This document shows, piece after piece, positions 37,151 through 45,838 of a stretch of DNA of 53,317 bases. Location of the stretch: positions 1 to 53,317 of the forward strand of contig MHYA01000155.1 of the NCBI GenBank assembly GCA_001825675.1. Reading direction: 5' to 3'. Made by a program: the position numbers and the translations under genes. This DNA is from Planctomycetes bacterium GWF2_42_9. GTDB taxonomy: Bacteria > Planctomycetota > Phycisphaerae > Sedimentisphaerales > UBA12454. How positions within the stretch are numbered: the stretch's first letter is position 1; every line of letters begins with the position of its first letter. Below the pieces are notes generated by a model that was given only the letters and a program-made list of their open reading frames with translations, was not told the origin of the DNA and did not search any database.

Positions 37151-37870
37151 ATGAAAAAGGATTTATGGATTACAGTGGTAACTTATCCTGCCTATTGCGT
37201 AGATAAAGAACTTTACAAAGCAATCGATTATCTTCGGGAACAGGTACGCGTACTATAGAGCAGCAGGAAAAACAGAATAAACGGATTCTGCTGACCAAGA
37301 ACCAAAAAATGCGAGTGGCTTCCAAAGCAAAAAGACTCAGCAGAAAAATATTAGAGCAATGCACGGTGTTGTTTACGCCGGATACCATATTAAGCTGATT
37401 TAACAAGCTTGTTGCTGGAAAATATAACGGCTGCAATAATCGCGGCAAAGTCGGAAGACCACAAATTAATCATGAAATAGTACAACTTGTAATCAAATTC
37501 AAAGAAAATCTGCGCTGGGGCTATCAAAAAATAATAGACCGAGGTTGTTTACCTCGGATATGAAATTAGCCAATCAACTATTAAGAACATCCTTATTGAA
37601 AATGGCTTTAATCCAGAACCCGACTTAACTGTAAAAACTACTTCGTGGGAGTTTATCAAAAGCCACTGGAATGTTTTAGCCGCCTGCGATTTCTTTACGG
37701 TTGAACTGCTCGTAGGACGCAGACTTATACGATGCACGATTTTCTTTGTCATAGAGCTTTCCACCAGAAAAGTATTCTTTGCTCCAATTAAACCCCAGCC
37801 TGACGGCAGACATATGGAACAAGTAGCGAAGATTTTAACCGATTATGAAGATGGTTTTCTTAACGGCTCG
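37151..37870 (+). pseudogene. decayed integrase-core (rve) transposase
   Basis: Plus-strand pieces in shifting frames follow the order of the family: YKAIDYLREQVRVL, then KQNKRILLTKNQKMRVASKAKRL, LFTPDTILS, FNKLVAGKYNGCNNRGKVGRP, RWGYQKIID, YEISQSTIKNILIENGF, and WEFIKSHWNVLAACDFFTVELL, where the Asp is the first catalytic residue. It ends with IFFVIELSTRKVFFAPIKPQPDGRHMEQVAKILTDYEDGFLNG. At least two frameshifts and stops break it, and it is truncated after DGFLNG, before the second and third catalytic acids. The 37871-38179 stretch that follows shows nothing I can support. Confidence 0.8.
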
Positions 37871-38179
37871 GCGGCCTGCTCAAATCATCACAGACTAGCG
37901 GCATAATTGACGCGTCGCTTTTTCTGATACATCTACGGTGATAGTCTGCCCTTTGCAGGAGCTTTTAGCGAAAAGACAGTTTTCCTAACAGCTAAAAACA
38001 AACAACTCAAAAGTTTTCCGCGATTTCACTGTCCAAATTTTCAATATTAAGTTGTGAAAGAACAAAACTTTAAGTCATGATGAATTTTTGCACGGACGAG
38101 ATAAAAACGTATTCAATAAACAATAATGTAAACTTTGGATGAATTACAATTGGACTCTCATAGGTACAACCATTTGAAA

Positions 38180-39913
38180 CTATAGATTCTGTAACAATTT
38201 GATTTTTCTTTGTATTCCTGCTGAATCAAACATCTGGCACTGGGCTTCCTGATGGAATCCGGCCCTTGGTTCGCTTTCCACAAAAGGCAAAACTGATTTT
38301 AGATTAGCTATTTCATCTAAAATAATGTCTTTCTCTTTTGGATTGATTATATTCGTTCTATTATTTTTGCGAAGCAAATACCAGTTATAAATATTATATG
38401 TACTACGAAATATTCCACCTACAATCTTGGCGAGACTGAACTCTCTACACGCTTTTATATTGTGTCTGTTACGATCCAATGCTTTCTCATAAACGGCAAG
38501 AGCCTGGGACCATTTTTTTGACATTTTTCCAAACAAATCAGCTATTTCTTCAAGCGAATATGTCAAAGCAGTATCTTCGAGTCTGTCACCAAACTCATGT
38601 TTCATCCATGAGCCGCCCATCGGAATACCTTTAAAACCCAAAACAAGCGGATATGACAATGCTTCATTAACCGGTGAAAAATATAGAAAATTATTATTTC
38701 CCCCTATAGGATAATACTTGCAAGCACTATCAAAATCGTACCATGCTTTTACAACTAAATCTGAATTAATTTTGCTGCCAAAATATTTTTTCGCGAAATT
38801 TGTAAGCCATCGCTTTTCATCGCTGTCAAATTTGCTGCATAATTCTTTAACCGCAAAAGTATTCAAAGTATTGGTAAAACACCCAAAATTCCAGCATCCC
38901 ATGAAACCTAATACTTTTGATTGTCTCATGAATTTAAATTTGCGATACAGTGACACGATCAAAGGTAAATTGGGAACCGTAGCAAGTTCATGCGTTGTAT
39001 TGACCTGAAAGCGTGACCACAATTTTCTCTCATTATTTAGTGCATACTGTGCTTTAGATTTAAATCGCGGAGATGGGCCATGGTAAATCAAACTATACTC
39101 TTCAACGATTTTTGTTTTGTTTGCACGTTTGATTTTGCCGCCCCTCTCAAAATCACCCATCAAAATTACATCTCTATGTAATAATTCGCTAATTTCCTTA
39201 TAAGGCGGTTTGAAATGCATATTCCATGACCAATCCCATGCAACGAGTTGTGCTTCTTTATTTACGGTGTGGATTGAATTATATATTAAATTTATTATTG
39301 AAGACAAAACTTCAGCAGGACCGTATTGACTACACCGTGGACATAGGCATTTTTTTGCCCAAAATGTTTCGGGATTGGGATACGTCTTAGGATTACTTAT
39401 AACATGTGCCCAGCAATTACTGACATGTTCACTGCTTGTTATCAAAATAGCACCTGCCAATGGCAATTTTTTGTATAGCGTAGAAAATCCATCATGCAAA
39501 TAATCTTTTACAGCCGGCGTCAATGAACATAAAGCTATTTGTGGTTCTTCACCATAAATTTTGGTATTGTGGCCCGCCAAATCCGGATTATCTCTCCAAA
39601 ATGGATGCGATGCTTTCATCCCCAATGGCTCAGTCAAATAAGGCCATACCTTTAATCCGAAACGTTCTGCACGCTGGCATAACTTACCCAGCTCTTTTAG
39701 ATACTTATCAGAATTATGATTATATTTTTGAAATAATTTTGTAGACGAAATGTCCCGGAGAGCTAATCTTAGCCAAATGCCATTAAAACCGGAATCCGCA
39801 ATCGCTTTTAGATTATCATCTGAATGAGTTTTATTAACGGCAAGTATTTCATCTTTTAGATTATAATTACTTTGACCGCAGCGAAAAATACGATTTTCAA
39901 AAATCTTCGACAT
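38180..39913 (-). CDS. uncharacterised glycosidase-like TIM-barrel protein
   Basis: 577 residues, no family recognised. The N-terminal half reads like a (beta/alpha)8 barrel: DSGFNGIWLRLALRDIS, FGLKVWPYLTEP, LPLAGAILITSSEH and AQLVAWDWSWNMH. A CLCPRCSQYG pair of Cys doublets after a TFWAKK segment is seen in several GH20/GH67-like planctomycete proteins. The C-terminal 180 residues are helical. No signal peptide. It is the last gene of the second minus-strand cluster, two bases after the creatininase-family gene, and next to transposon debris. A hexosaminidase- or uronidase-like role is possible but not shown. Confidence 0.6.
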   Translation of the reverse strand: MSKIFENRIFRCGQSNYNLKDEILAVNKTHSDDNLKAIADSGFNGIWLRLALRDISSTKLFQKYNHNSDKYLKELGKLCQRAERFGLKVWPYLTEPLGMKASHPFWRDNPDLAGHNTKIYGEEPQIALCSLTPAVKDYLHDGFSTLYKKLPLAGAILITSSEHVSNCWAHVISNPKTYPNPETFWAKKCLCPRCSQYGPAEVLSSIINLIYNSIHTVNKEAQLVAWDWSWNMHFKPPYKEISELLHRDVILMGDFERGGKIKRANKTKIVEEYSLIYHGPSPRFKSKAQYALNNERKLWSRFQVNTTHELATVPNLPLIVSLYRKFKFMRQSKVLGFMGCWNFGCFTNTLNTFAVKELCSKFDSDEKRWLTNFAKKYFGSKINSDLVVKAWYDFDSACKYYPIGGNNNFLYFSPVNEALSYPLVLGFKGIPMGGSWMKHEFGDRLEDTALTYSLEEIADLFGKMSKKWSQALAVYEKALDRNRHNIKACREFSLAKIVGGIFRSTYNIYNWYLLRKNNRTNIINPKEKDIILDEIANLKSVLPFVESEPRAGFHQEAQCQMFDSAGIQRKIKLLQNL

Positions 39914-39915
39914 AT

Positions 39916-40659
39916 TTACTTACCTGTCAAAATCTGTTTTATACTATTAAGAATCATTTTCTTGACGGCATTGGCATATTCAACATTTGCATCTTTAGCG
40001 GATTGAGCAAACCAGTGTTCCTTAGAGTGCCTTTTCATATCCACTCCTTCCGGACAAAACGCCATCATTAGAGATGTTTCCTGCTTGCCGGCATGGTCGA
40101 TAGGAAATTGCTTTTGGGTCAGCTCATCCATAAACGGATGAATCTGGATCCAGCTAAAAGGATCAGAGCCTTTCTCATGTTGCTTATAATAATCCTGCAT
40201 CTTTTCGCTGCCCCACCAGCCTTCGCCGCGTTCTTTTTCCAAAAACTCAAATATCGTTTCTTTTGCCGCCAATTTCAACGCAAGGTCTGTAGGCATTCCT
40301 AGGGTAAAATTCTCACTCTGATGATGTATGAACAAGTGGATATTTCTTAAACCTACTCTAAGCAGGTTCATAAACAATTCTTTTGCATATAGATAAACCG
40401 TATGCGAACTGATACTGATCGTTCCTTTTTTTTCAGGCGGTGCTACCGCATAACTTGCCGTACCATAAACAAACGGCGGCAGAATAACCATTTCCATTTC
40501 TTTTTCAAGAATATCCAATGCTCTGGTCACCACAAGTGTATCAACACCAACGCAGCAATGCTCGCTATGATATTCCATAACACCAATAGCCATTACCGCA
40601 GGCACATTTTTATCTATCGCCTGCCTCAATTGGTCTGGGAACATTAGTTCAAATCGCAT
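39916..40659 (-). CDS. creatininase-family amidohydrolase
   Basis: 247 residues. The metal-site motif of the family is present in altered form: IGVMEYHSEHCCVGVDTLVV (Glu29, His34, Asp40), then GLRNIHLFIHHQSEN and DHAGKQETSLMMAF, where HAG-x-x-ETS is characteristic. Family members hydrolyse cyclic amides or formamides (creatinine, N-formyl intermediates) with a di-metal centre. In planctomycete catabolic loci the true substrate is unknown. It is followed two bases later by the 577-residue glycosidase-like gene and preceded by an ASRT-family gene. A creatinase-like M24 gene lies just upstream. AAGGTG precedes the ATG. Confidence 0.88.
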   Translation of the reverse strand: MRFELMFPDQLRQAIDKNVPAVMAIGVMEYHSEHCCVGVDTLVVTRALDILEKEMEMVILPPFVYGTASYAVAPPEKKGTISISSHTVYLYAKELFMNLLRVGLRNIHLFIHHQSENFTLGMPTDLALKLAAKETIFEFLEKERGEGWWGSEKMQDYYKQHEKGSDPFSWIQIHPFMDELTQKQFPIDHAGKQETSLMMAFCPEGVDMKRHSKEHWFAQSAKDANVEYANAVKKMILNSIKQILTGK

Positions 40660-40676
40660 AATTCACCTTAAGGGTT

Positions 40677-41042
40677 TTATTCGAGAGCGTATCCCATAGT
40701 TGTATAATATGACAAGTTTGGCTGTGTAATATCCATTCTTCCTATCTGCGCCACAACTGGCAATTGGCTGCGAACCACCAGTGCATATTGTCCAAAAGGT
40801 ATTTGATAATTATTTTCACCTATCGGTTTATCAAGTCTGAAACATCGCACACGCTGGGCTTTTATGATAGATTTAATATTTTTCACAGGTTCAGCTTTAT
40901 CGAAGTAAACATCAAATTCTACATTCGTATCTTGATCATTCATATTTAAAATAACGAGCGATTCGTGTCCGAAAGGTTCCTTATCACCTGCCTGAGGCAA
41001 ATCACCATCAGGAAAAACCCAGACTCTTTTACCGGTATTCAT
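40677..41042 (-). CDS. ASRT-family (sensory rhodopsin transducer-like) small protein
   Basis: 121 residues, all-beta. KRVWVFPDGDLP, FGHESLVILNMNDQDTNVEFDVYFDKAEPV, AQRVRCFRLDKP and LVVRSQLPVVAQIGRMDITQ match the Anabaena sensory rhodopsin transducer superfamily, a single-domain tetrameric beta-sandwich. Family analysis has proposed that most members bind small molecules such as sugars rather than serving a rhodopsin. No rhodopsin gene is in the window. It sits between the frameshifted M24 gene and the creatininase-family gene with short spacing, which supports a metabolic sensor or sugar-binding role. AAGGAA precedes the ATG by eight bases. Confidence 0.82.
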   Translation of the reverse strand: MNTGKRVWVFPDGDLPQAGDKEPFGHESLVILNMNDQDTNVEFDVYFDKAEPVKNIKSIIKAQRVRCFRLDKPIGENNYQIPFGQYALVVRSQLPVVAQIGRMDITQPNLSYYTTMGYALE

Positions 41043-41054
41043 TTTCGTTTCCTT

Positions 41055-42217
41055 CTAAAGTTCAACTATGCCTTTGATTTTATCTGAAAGAAGTTCTATG
41101 CCGTTTTTCTTTATAACAGCACCAGTTTCCCATCTTAAGCCAAAATATTTATCACGGACAAAAGTATCGATCTGGAACGTCATATTTTCCTGAAGTTTAT
41201 ATTCCGATGTTGTTTCTATCCATGGCTTTTCAACTTCAAGCATTCCAAGTCCGTGGCATGGACCATAAAGATAATTGGCGGCATATCCTTTTTCTTTAAA
41301 ATATGCCTCAAATTTCTTCGCAACTTCACCTGCGACGATTCCTGCTTTTACCATTCTCTTGTTTTAAAATGTGCATCTAGCCCAAACTGAATAAGCTCTC
41401 TTTGACGCGGATTCATTTTGCCTATACAGAATGGAATTCCTATTGAAGGCGAATAGCCATTGTATCTTGCGCCTAAATTAAGCTGAATTATTCTTCCTTT
41501 CTCTATGATGTTGTATCTCGGCCGGGAAATAGCATTATTTGTATTGTTGCCGCCAAAAAGATAAAGTGCGTGAGCTTCGTACTCTCCGCCATTTGCATAA
41601 ATAGCTTCTTGCGCGATACCTACAACCTGGAGTTCTGTCATGCCTGGTTTGATTTTCGATAAGACCGCATCAACAGCAATTTCGGAAATACGAAACGCCT
41701 CTTTAAGGCAGGCTATTTCAGCTTCAGATTTAACTTGTCTAAGCTCTGTAACAATATTATCCGCCTTAATAATCTCCGCAGATGGAAATGCTTTTTGTAT
41801 AGATTGATACAGTTCAACGCTTGTTACGAGCCAGCCTGCTATTCCAATCTTTTTAGGATTTTTTACGCCAATAGATTCAAACACTTGAGCAAATGTGTTA
41901 AACCCGCCGCCTGGAAACTGCGGATCTGCGGACTCGCGATATTCTCTCATACGATGAATATTCGTAATCGGCGACCAGCTCTCGGCAAATTCCTGTGATT
42001 CAGGGCCAACCATTAATGCCGCTTTGCCGTTTGCTGCGATTGCAACACCGCCAACTTCAAAGAGCGGCCAAAAGCCTGAAAAATATCTGACATTTGCAAA
42101 ATCAGCTTCATTTGAATTTGCTATTAAAACATCAAGACCGGCTTTCGATATTAAGTTTGAAGCCTTTTTAACTCTACCCAAATATTCTTCTGCTGAAATA
42201 CATACTTTGCTTTTCAT
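41055..42217 (-). pseudogene. M24-family creatinase/aminopeptidase-like protein split by a frameshift
   Basis: The first part (42217 to 41348) has the N-terminal creatinase domain and the first half of the pita-bread domain. The second part (to 41055) completes it. One missing A at about 41352 (GAGAATGG instead of GAGAAATGG) breaks the frame; rejoined it reads HFKTREMVKAGIVAGEVAKKF. The conserved metal Asp pair of peptidases is absent: IQLNLGARYNGYSPSIG has Asn and Ser/Pro in place of Asp, and FQIDTFV has Asp for Glu. The active-site His (CHGLGMLE) and a late Glu (RWETGAVI) remain. That pattern points to a metal-free creatinase-like enzyme, not an aminopeptidase. Real decay or a sequence error are both possible. 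Confidence 0.82.
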
Positions 42218-42323
42218 AATTCGTCTTCCTAAAACATGTAATTCCTTGTACGTTTTTTATCCTCACCTCTTATAAGTAAGTTTATTTACAGGTTGTTATT
42301 TGTAGTAGAGGTAAATAAATATT

Positions 42324-43097
42324 CTAAGCATGTAAGCCACCATCCATCAAAATATTCTCGCCATTTAAGTAAGCACTCGCATTCGATGCAAGAAACACTA
42401 TTAATCCTTTTATATCATCATGGCCTGCCATACGAACTAGAGGTACTTTAGCCTTGTATCGCGACAAAAATGGTTCAGGCTGGTTTGAAAATAGGCCTCC
42501 TGGACTTATACAATTAACACGTATCTTCTGCGGAGCGAGTTTGCGAGCCAAATATTTCGTTAAAGCTATCATACCACCTTTATGAAAATGGTAATCAGGA
42601 GGTGAATCCATTTCAGTTCCTTCATATAGGTTAAAATCAGCCCCGAACATCCCCTGCATAGATGCAATATTAATTATTGTTCCGCCGCCACGTTTGGCAA
42701 TTAGGTCAGCCATTTCGCGGGTAATATCGAACATGCCTGTTGCATTAATCCGCATCGATTCCGCAAACGCTTCAAGCGGATCAGTATATTTTCGCATAGG
42801 CCTTGCAACCGCATTATTAATAAAGACATCAAGACCGCCAAATTCTGAATCTATTTCAGCTTTAAGTTTTATTATTGAGGCATGGTCTGCCTGATCAACA
42901 TATTTAGCATAAACATCCAGCCCTCTACTCTTCATCTCATCGACTATTTTTTTAGCGTTTTCGACAGAACGGGAAGCTGTAATTACCTTACCATCAGCTT
43001 CTGCCAGAGCTTCAAGCATACCGCTCCCATATAAACCTGCGCCGCCAGTGATTAATATTACTTTATCTTTTAAGCTCAACAGATTTTTAACGTGCAT
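42324..43097 (-). CDS. short-chain dehydrogenase/reductase
   Basis: 257 residues. The NAD(P) glycine motif is TGGAGLYG (17-24), the NNA motif is FINNAVARP, and the catalytic triad is Ser146 (IASMQG), Tyr169 and Lys173 (YHFHK). The C-terminal LIVFLASNASAYLNGENILMDGGLHA is typical. It oxidises or reduces a sugar, sugar acid or related alcohol. An acidic residue placement after beta2 could not be read clearly, so NAD versus NADP is open. It is the gene before the M24/creatinase-like gene. AGGA lies seven bases before the ATG. Confidence 0.93.
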   Translation of the reverse strand: MHVKNLLSLKDKVILITGGAGLYGSGMLEALAEADGKVITASRSVENAKKIVDEMKSRGLDVYAKYVDQADHASIIKLKAEIDSEFGGLDVFINNAVARPMRKYTDPLEAFAESMRINATGMFDITREMADLIAKRGGGTIINIASMQGMFGADFNLYEGTEMDSPPDYHFHKGGMIALTKYLARKLAPQKIRVNCISPGGLFSNQPEPFLSRYKAKVPLVRMAGHDDIKGLIVFLASNASAYLNGENILMDGGLHA

Positions 43098-43106
43098 TTT
43101 ATGTTC

Positions 43107-43541
43107 CTACTTCTTTGCTTTAACAACAATTTTACATGAAGCTTTGTCACAATTACTAAGATCTATATTATATTCAAATCCAAGCGGCTCAAGCACACGC
43201 CTGTAGAGCCGGTCGCAATGTTCGCAATAGGCATGATATGGTTTTAAATGTTTTACTGCTAGAAGCATTCCTTTGCTCGGACATTTATGCATTTCAATGG
43301 TAAAAATATTATTATCTTCGTCCAGAGTCATTTTAAAATCGGCTGCCTCTTCAGAAAGACTATGACTCCAATATTCAAAACAGCCGGCAAGCCCCTTTTT
43401 AGCCGCAATATCTCGCAGGTTTGTCAGAAACGCGTCAGACAGATGTTCCCAAAAACGGACAACAGCAGCCTTGCCTCCTTTTTGTTCAAGGAATTTAAAC
43501 AGTTCACTGTATACCGGTATAAACTCTGTGCAGGATATCAT
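43107..43541 (-). CDS. small Cys-rich protein, ATC-hydrolase-like family
   Basis: 144 residues, helical N-terminal half followed by a beta part with conserved cysteines (IEMHKCPSKGMLL, YCEHCDRLYRRVLEPLGFEY, CDKASCKI). The pattern resembles the L-2-amino-thiazoline-4-carboxylate hydrolase-like family (PF14196-type), whose general function is poorly known. It shares its layout with the 156-residue protein at 44443-44913, so the two are paralogues in one cluster. No signal peptide. The function in glycan or amide metabolism is not known; the name is a family guess. Confidence 0.55.
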   Translation of the reverse strand: MISCTEFIPVYSELFKFLEQKGGKAAVVRFWEHLSDAFLTNLRDIAAKKGLAGCFEYWSHSLSEEAADFKMTLDEDNNIFTIEMHKCPSKGMLLAVKHLKPYHAYCEHCDRLYRRVLEPLGFEYNIDLSNCDKASCKIVVKAKK

Positions 43542-43629
43542 ATTTTCTTTTTTAAGATTTTCCTATTATCCAATTCATCTGCAGTCCATTTGTATTTTCA
43601 AAGTTTAAAAAAAATAAACGTTTACCACG

Positions 43630-44373
43630 TTATGGCACAAATAATTTGCAGGTTGGACTGTTGGTATCATATATTTCCAAAGCTTTGAAAATTTCTTTCG
43701 CAATTTCAATATGGCCGTATAAATTGGGGTGTATACTATCGGCAAGCCATTCCATCATTGAATCTTTACCCGGCTTGATTGTTTCCCAGTGTTTCCAGTG
43801 GTCAATCAATATGATGTTTTTTTGTTCTGCGACCTTTCGCATAACTCTAACATATTCAGACAGACACGCCCTATTAGCGCCGCCGGTACCAACCTCTGAA
43901 AGTATCGGATTAGGCGTATTGAGTACGGGAATAGCGTCGCTTTGACGAATCAAATCAACCAACTTAGAGAGGTTCGACTCATAAGTATTCACGCCATCCA
44001 TGCCGGCCACGGAATCATTTGTGCCAATCATAAGAAACACGACATCAGGCTTTAATTGGCTGACACGACGTTCAAAAGACTGAAGAACTTCACTTGTGGA
44101 ATTTCCGCTGATACCAGTATTTATTACATAATCCAAGCCTCGTCCCATCTCAAAACGAATACGCTCTGAAAAATGTTCGGAAAAACTCCGCCAGCCGTAT
44201 GTATGCAATGCCCCATGAGTAATACTGTCGCCCGTAAAAATCCATGTTAAAGGTTTTTTCGCTATCAATAATGTTTTAATTTTTTCCATATCTTCCATTT
44301 TCATAGAATTGTTGTCATAAATTTCTGCACTTGCAACGAAGCATAGAGACAAGATTAAACTCCACATAAGCAA
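43630..44373 (-). CDS. secreted SGNH/GDSL esterase
   Basis: 247 residues from a TTG at 44373; an ATG two codons on (44367) is the better start and leaves the signal peptide (WSLILSLCFVASA) intact. All SGNH blocks are in normal order: Ser50 in FTGDSITHG, NTGISGNST (Gly90), MIGTNDS (Asn119) and Asp212/His215 in ADSIHPN. It likely removes acetyl or similar groups from extracellular or periplasmic glycans. It lies between the two Cys-rich paralogues. Compare the permuted SGNH protein at 8832-9572 and the cytoplasmic one at 4464-5120. Confidence 0.87.
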   Translation of the reverse strand: MLMWSLILSLCFVASAEIYDNNSMKMEDMEKIKTLLIAKKPLTWIFTGDSITHGALHTYGWRSFSEHFSERIRFEMGRGLDYVINTGISGNSTSEVLQSFERRVSQLKPDVVFLMIGTNDSVAGMDGVNTYESNLSKLVDLIRQSDAIPVLNTPNPILSEVGTGGANRACLSEYVRVMRKVAEQKNIILIDHWKHWETIKPGKDSMMEWLADSIHPNLYGHIEIAKEIFKALEIYDTNSPTCKLFVP

Positions 44374-44442
44374 GTTAAACTTAATTATTTTATATAATTT
44401 GGCGTTAATAAAAGTAATTCCAATGTTAAAAGTCTGCTTCCG

Positions 44443-44913
44443 TTATTCTTTCCAAAATTTCTGAATACATTTACCTTCATACGGCTTGTATCGACAACTA
44501 CATTTATAGCCGGCCTGTTCACATACGGTCTTATTCAGAATCACTGTAGTCAGGCAATAACGGTCGGTAAACAACTGGCCAGTAGACTTTAGATGTGATA
44601 TTGCAGGACACTTCGATACATTTATCGTCAATTGATTGTTTTCTATTTGAAAATCTGCTTTACCATTTTCAAGTTCAAATATTTTTTTAAAATGGCGATC
44701 TATAGCAATCAGACCATCGCTTTTTATTGCTGCGATAAGATGAGAAAACACTTCTTTGCCAATCTGTTTGAGATATTCAGATGTCGCATCCGGACCCAAC
44801 TTTTCATCAAGATATTTTATTGCATAACACAATGCACCATGAAAATCTTTGTGTAGGTATTCATTTTGGCTGCTTTTACAGTCTAGAACTTTAACTTTAT
44901 GCTGCAATGTCAT
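44443..44913 (-). CDS. small Cys-rich protein, ATC-hydrolase-like family
   Basis: 156 residues with the same plan as the protein at 43107-43541: a helical first half (ALCYAIKYLDEKLGPDATSEYLKQIG), then FQIENNQLTINVSKCPAISHL, RYCLTTVILN and CEQAGYKCSCRYKPYEGKC. The repeated KCP and YC motifs and the closing Cys suggest metal binding or a Cys nucleophile. Its ATG overlaps the stop of the upstream NAL-family gene (TAATG) and is preceded by GAGGAA, so translation is coupled to that aldolase. The exact reaction is unknown. Confidence 0.55.
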   Translation of the reverse strand: MTLQHKVKVLDCKSSQNEYLHKDFHGALCYAIKYLDEKLGPDATSEYLKQIGKEVFSHLIAAIKSDGLIAIDRHFKKIFELENGKADFQIENNQLTINVSKCPAISHLKSTGQLFTDRYCLTTVILNKTVCEQAGYKCSCRYKPYEGKCIQKFWKE

Positions 44914-45803
44914 TAACGATTCCTCTTCATAAATGGGAACACAACATTGTTATCCATTAAATCTTTTGCTTTGAGTTGCGACTTTATCGCATACATCCAA
45001 TCTGTCAAAAGCTCTGGTCCTAGCATATCATCCATTTGTTTGCGAAATTCCTGTTGAATGTTAAATGCTTTCAAACAGTCATTTTCCAGAACTGCTGCAG
45101 CATAAAGTTTGACGAGCGTATCTACAAAAGCAGTACCCCCGCCAGTGATTACACCATTTGCACCCATCAACAGACTTATGTCATATACATTTTCATCTCC
45201 TTGAAGAATAGCACATGGCCTATTATCCTTTTCTGAGTAACGGCGTAAAAGCTCCGCAAACAGATATATATCACAACTTGAATCCTTTATAGCTTTCATT
45301 TGCGGAATCTGCATAATCTTTATCAGTGTATCAAGACCGACTTTATTTCCAGTAGCTCCCGGACAATGATAAAAAACAGTAGGATAATCGAGCTCGTTTA
45401 CAACCTTTTCTATTGCGCCAAATAAACTGTCAGGATGAGGAAATCGATAGTAAAACGGCGTGGTCACAACAAGGTAATCTGGATTAAGTCCTTTTACCTT
45501 TTTTCCCAATTCAATCATTCTCCTCGGCGATACCTCCGCAATCCCAGCAAGAACCGGCACACGTTTATTGGTATGCTCAACAGTTGTTTTAACCGCAATA
45601 AGTTTTTGAGAATCAGCTAATGCCGGCCCTTCACCCATATTGCCAAGTACAAAAATTCCATTTGCACCCTGCGATATTACATGATCAATAAGTTTCTTTA
45701 GTGATTTAATATCAACATCTTCATCGGCGAGCAAAGGCGTTGGTAGTGCTGTTATAATTCCATGTAAGGAATTTGTCATTGTACCGTTTCCTGGATATGT
45801 CAT
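44913..45803 (-). CDS. DHDPS/N-acetylneuraminate lyase-family aldolase
   Basis: About 296 residues from the ATG at 45803. An ATG at 45779 is equally good, and the longest frame from 45866 would overlap the aldo/keto reductase gene. The barrel signature is complete: HGIITALPTPL, GNMGEG (in place of GTTGE), the active-site Tyr in VFYHCPGA, and the Schiff-base Lys in MKAIKDSS (about residue 173). Relatives cleave or form N-acetylneuraminate, KDG or related 2-keto acids. It lies in a cluster with an SSS transporter, a second aldolase of the family and a sialidase-like gene. Sialic acid or another 2-keto-3-deoxy acid is possible. Confidence 0.87.
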   Translation of the reverse strand: MTYPGNGTMTNSLHGIITALPTPLLADEDVDIKSLKKLIDHVISQGANGIFVLGNMGEGPALADSQKLIAVKTTVEHTNKRVPVLAGIAEVSPRRMIELGKKVKGLNPDYLVVTTPFYYRFPHPDSLFGAIEKVVNELDYPTVFYHCPGATGNKVGLDTLIKIMQIPQMKAIKDSSCDIYLFAELLRRYSEKDNRPCAILQGDENVYDISLLMGANGVITGGGTAFVDTLVKLYAAAVLENDCLKAFNIQQEFRKQMDDMLGPELLTDWMYAIKSQLKAKDLMDNNVVFPFMKRNR

Positions 45804-45838
45804 TTCCTTTTTCCTGTACGTCCTTAAATAACTATAGT

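Noticed and set aside
37871-38179. Gap after the broken integrase as a possible short gene or promoter
   Set aside because: No frame longer than a few dozen codons with a ribosome site, and no clear promoter or hairpin.
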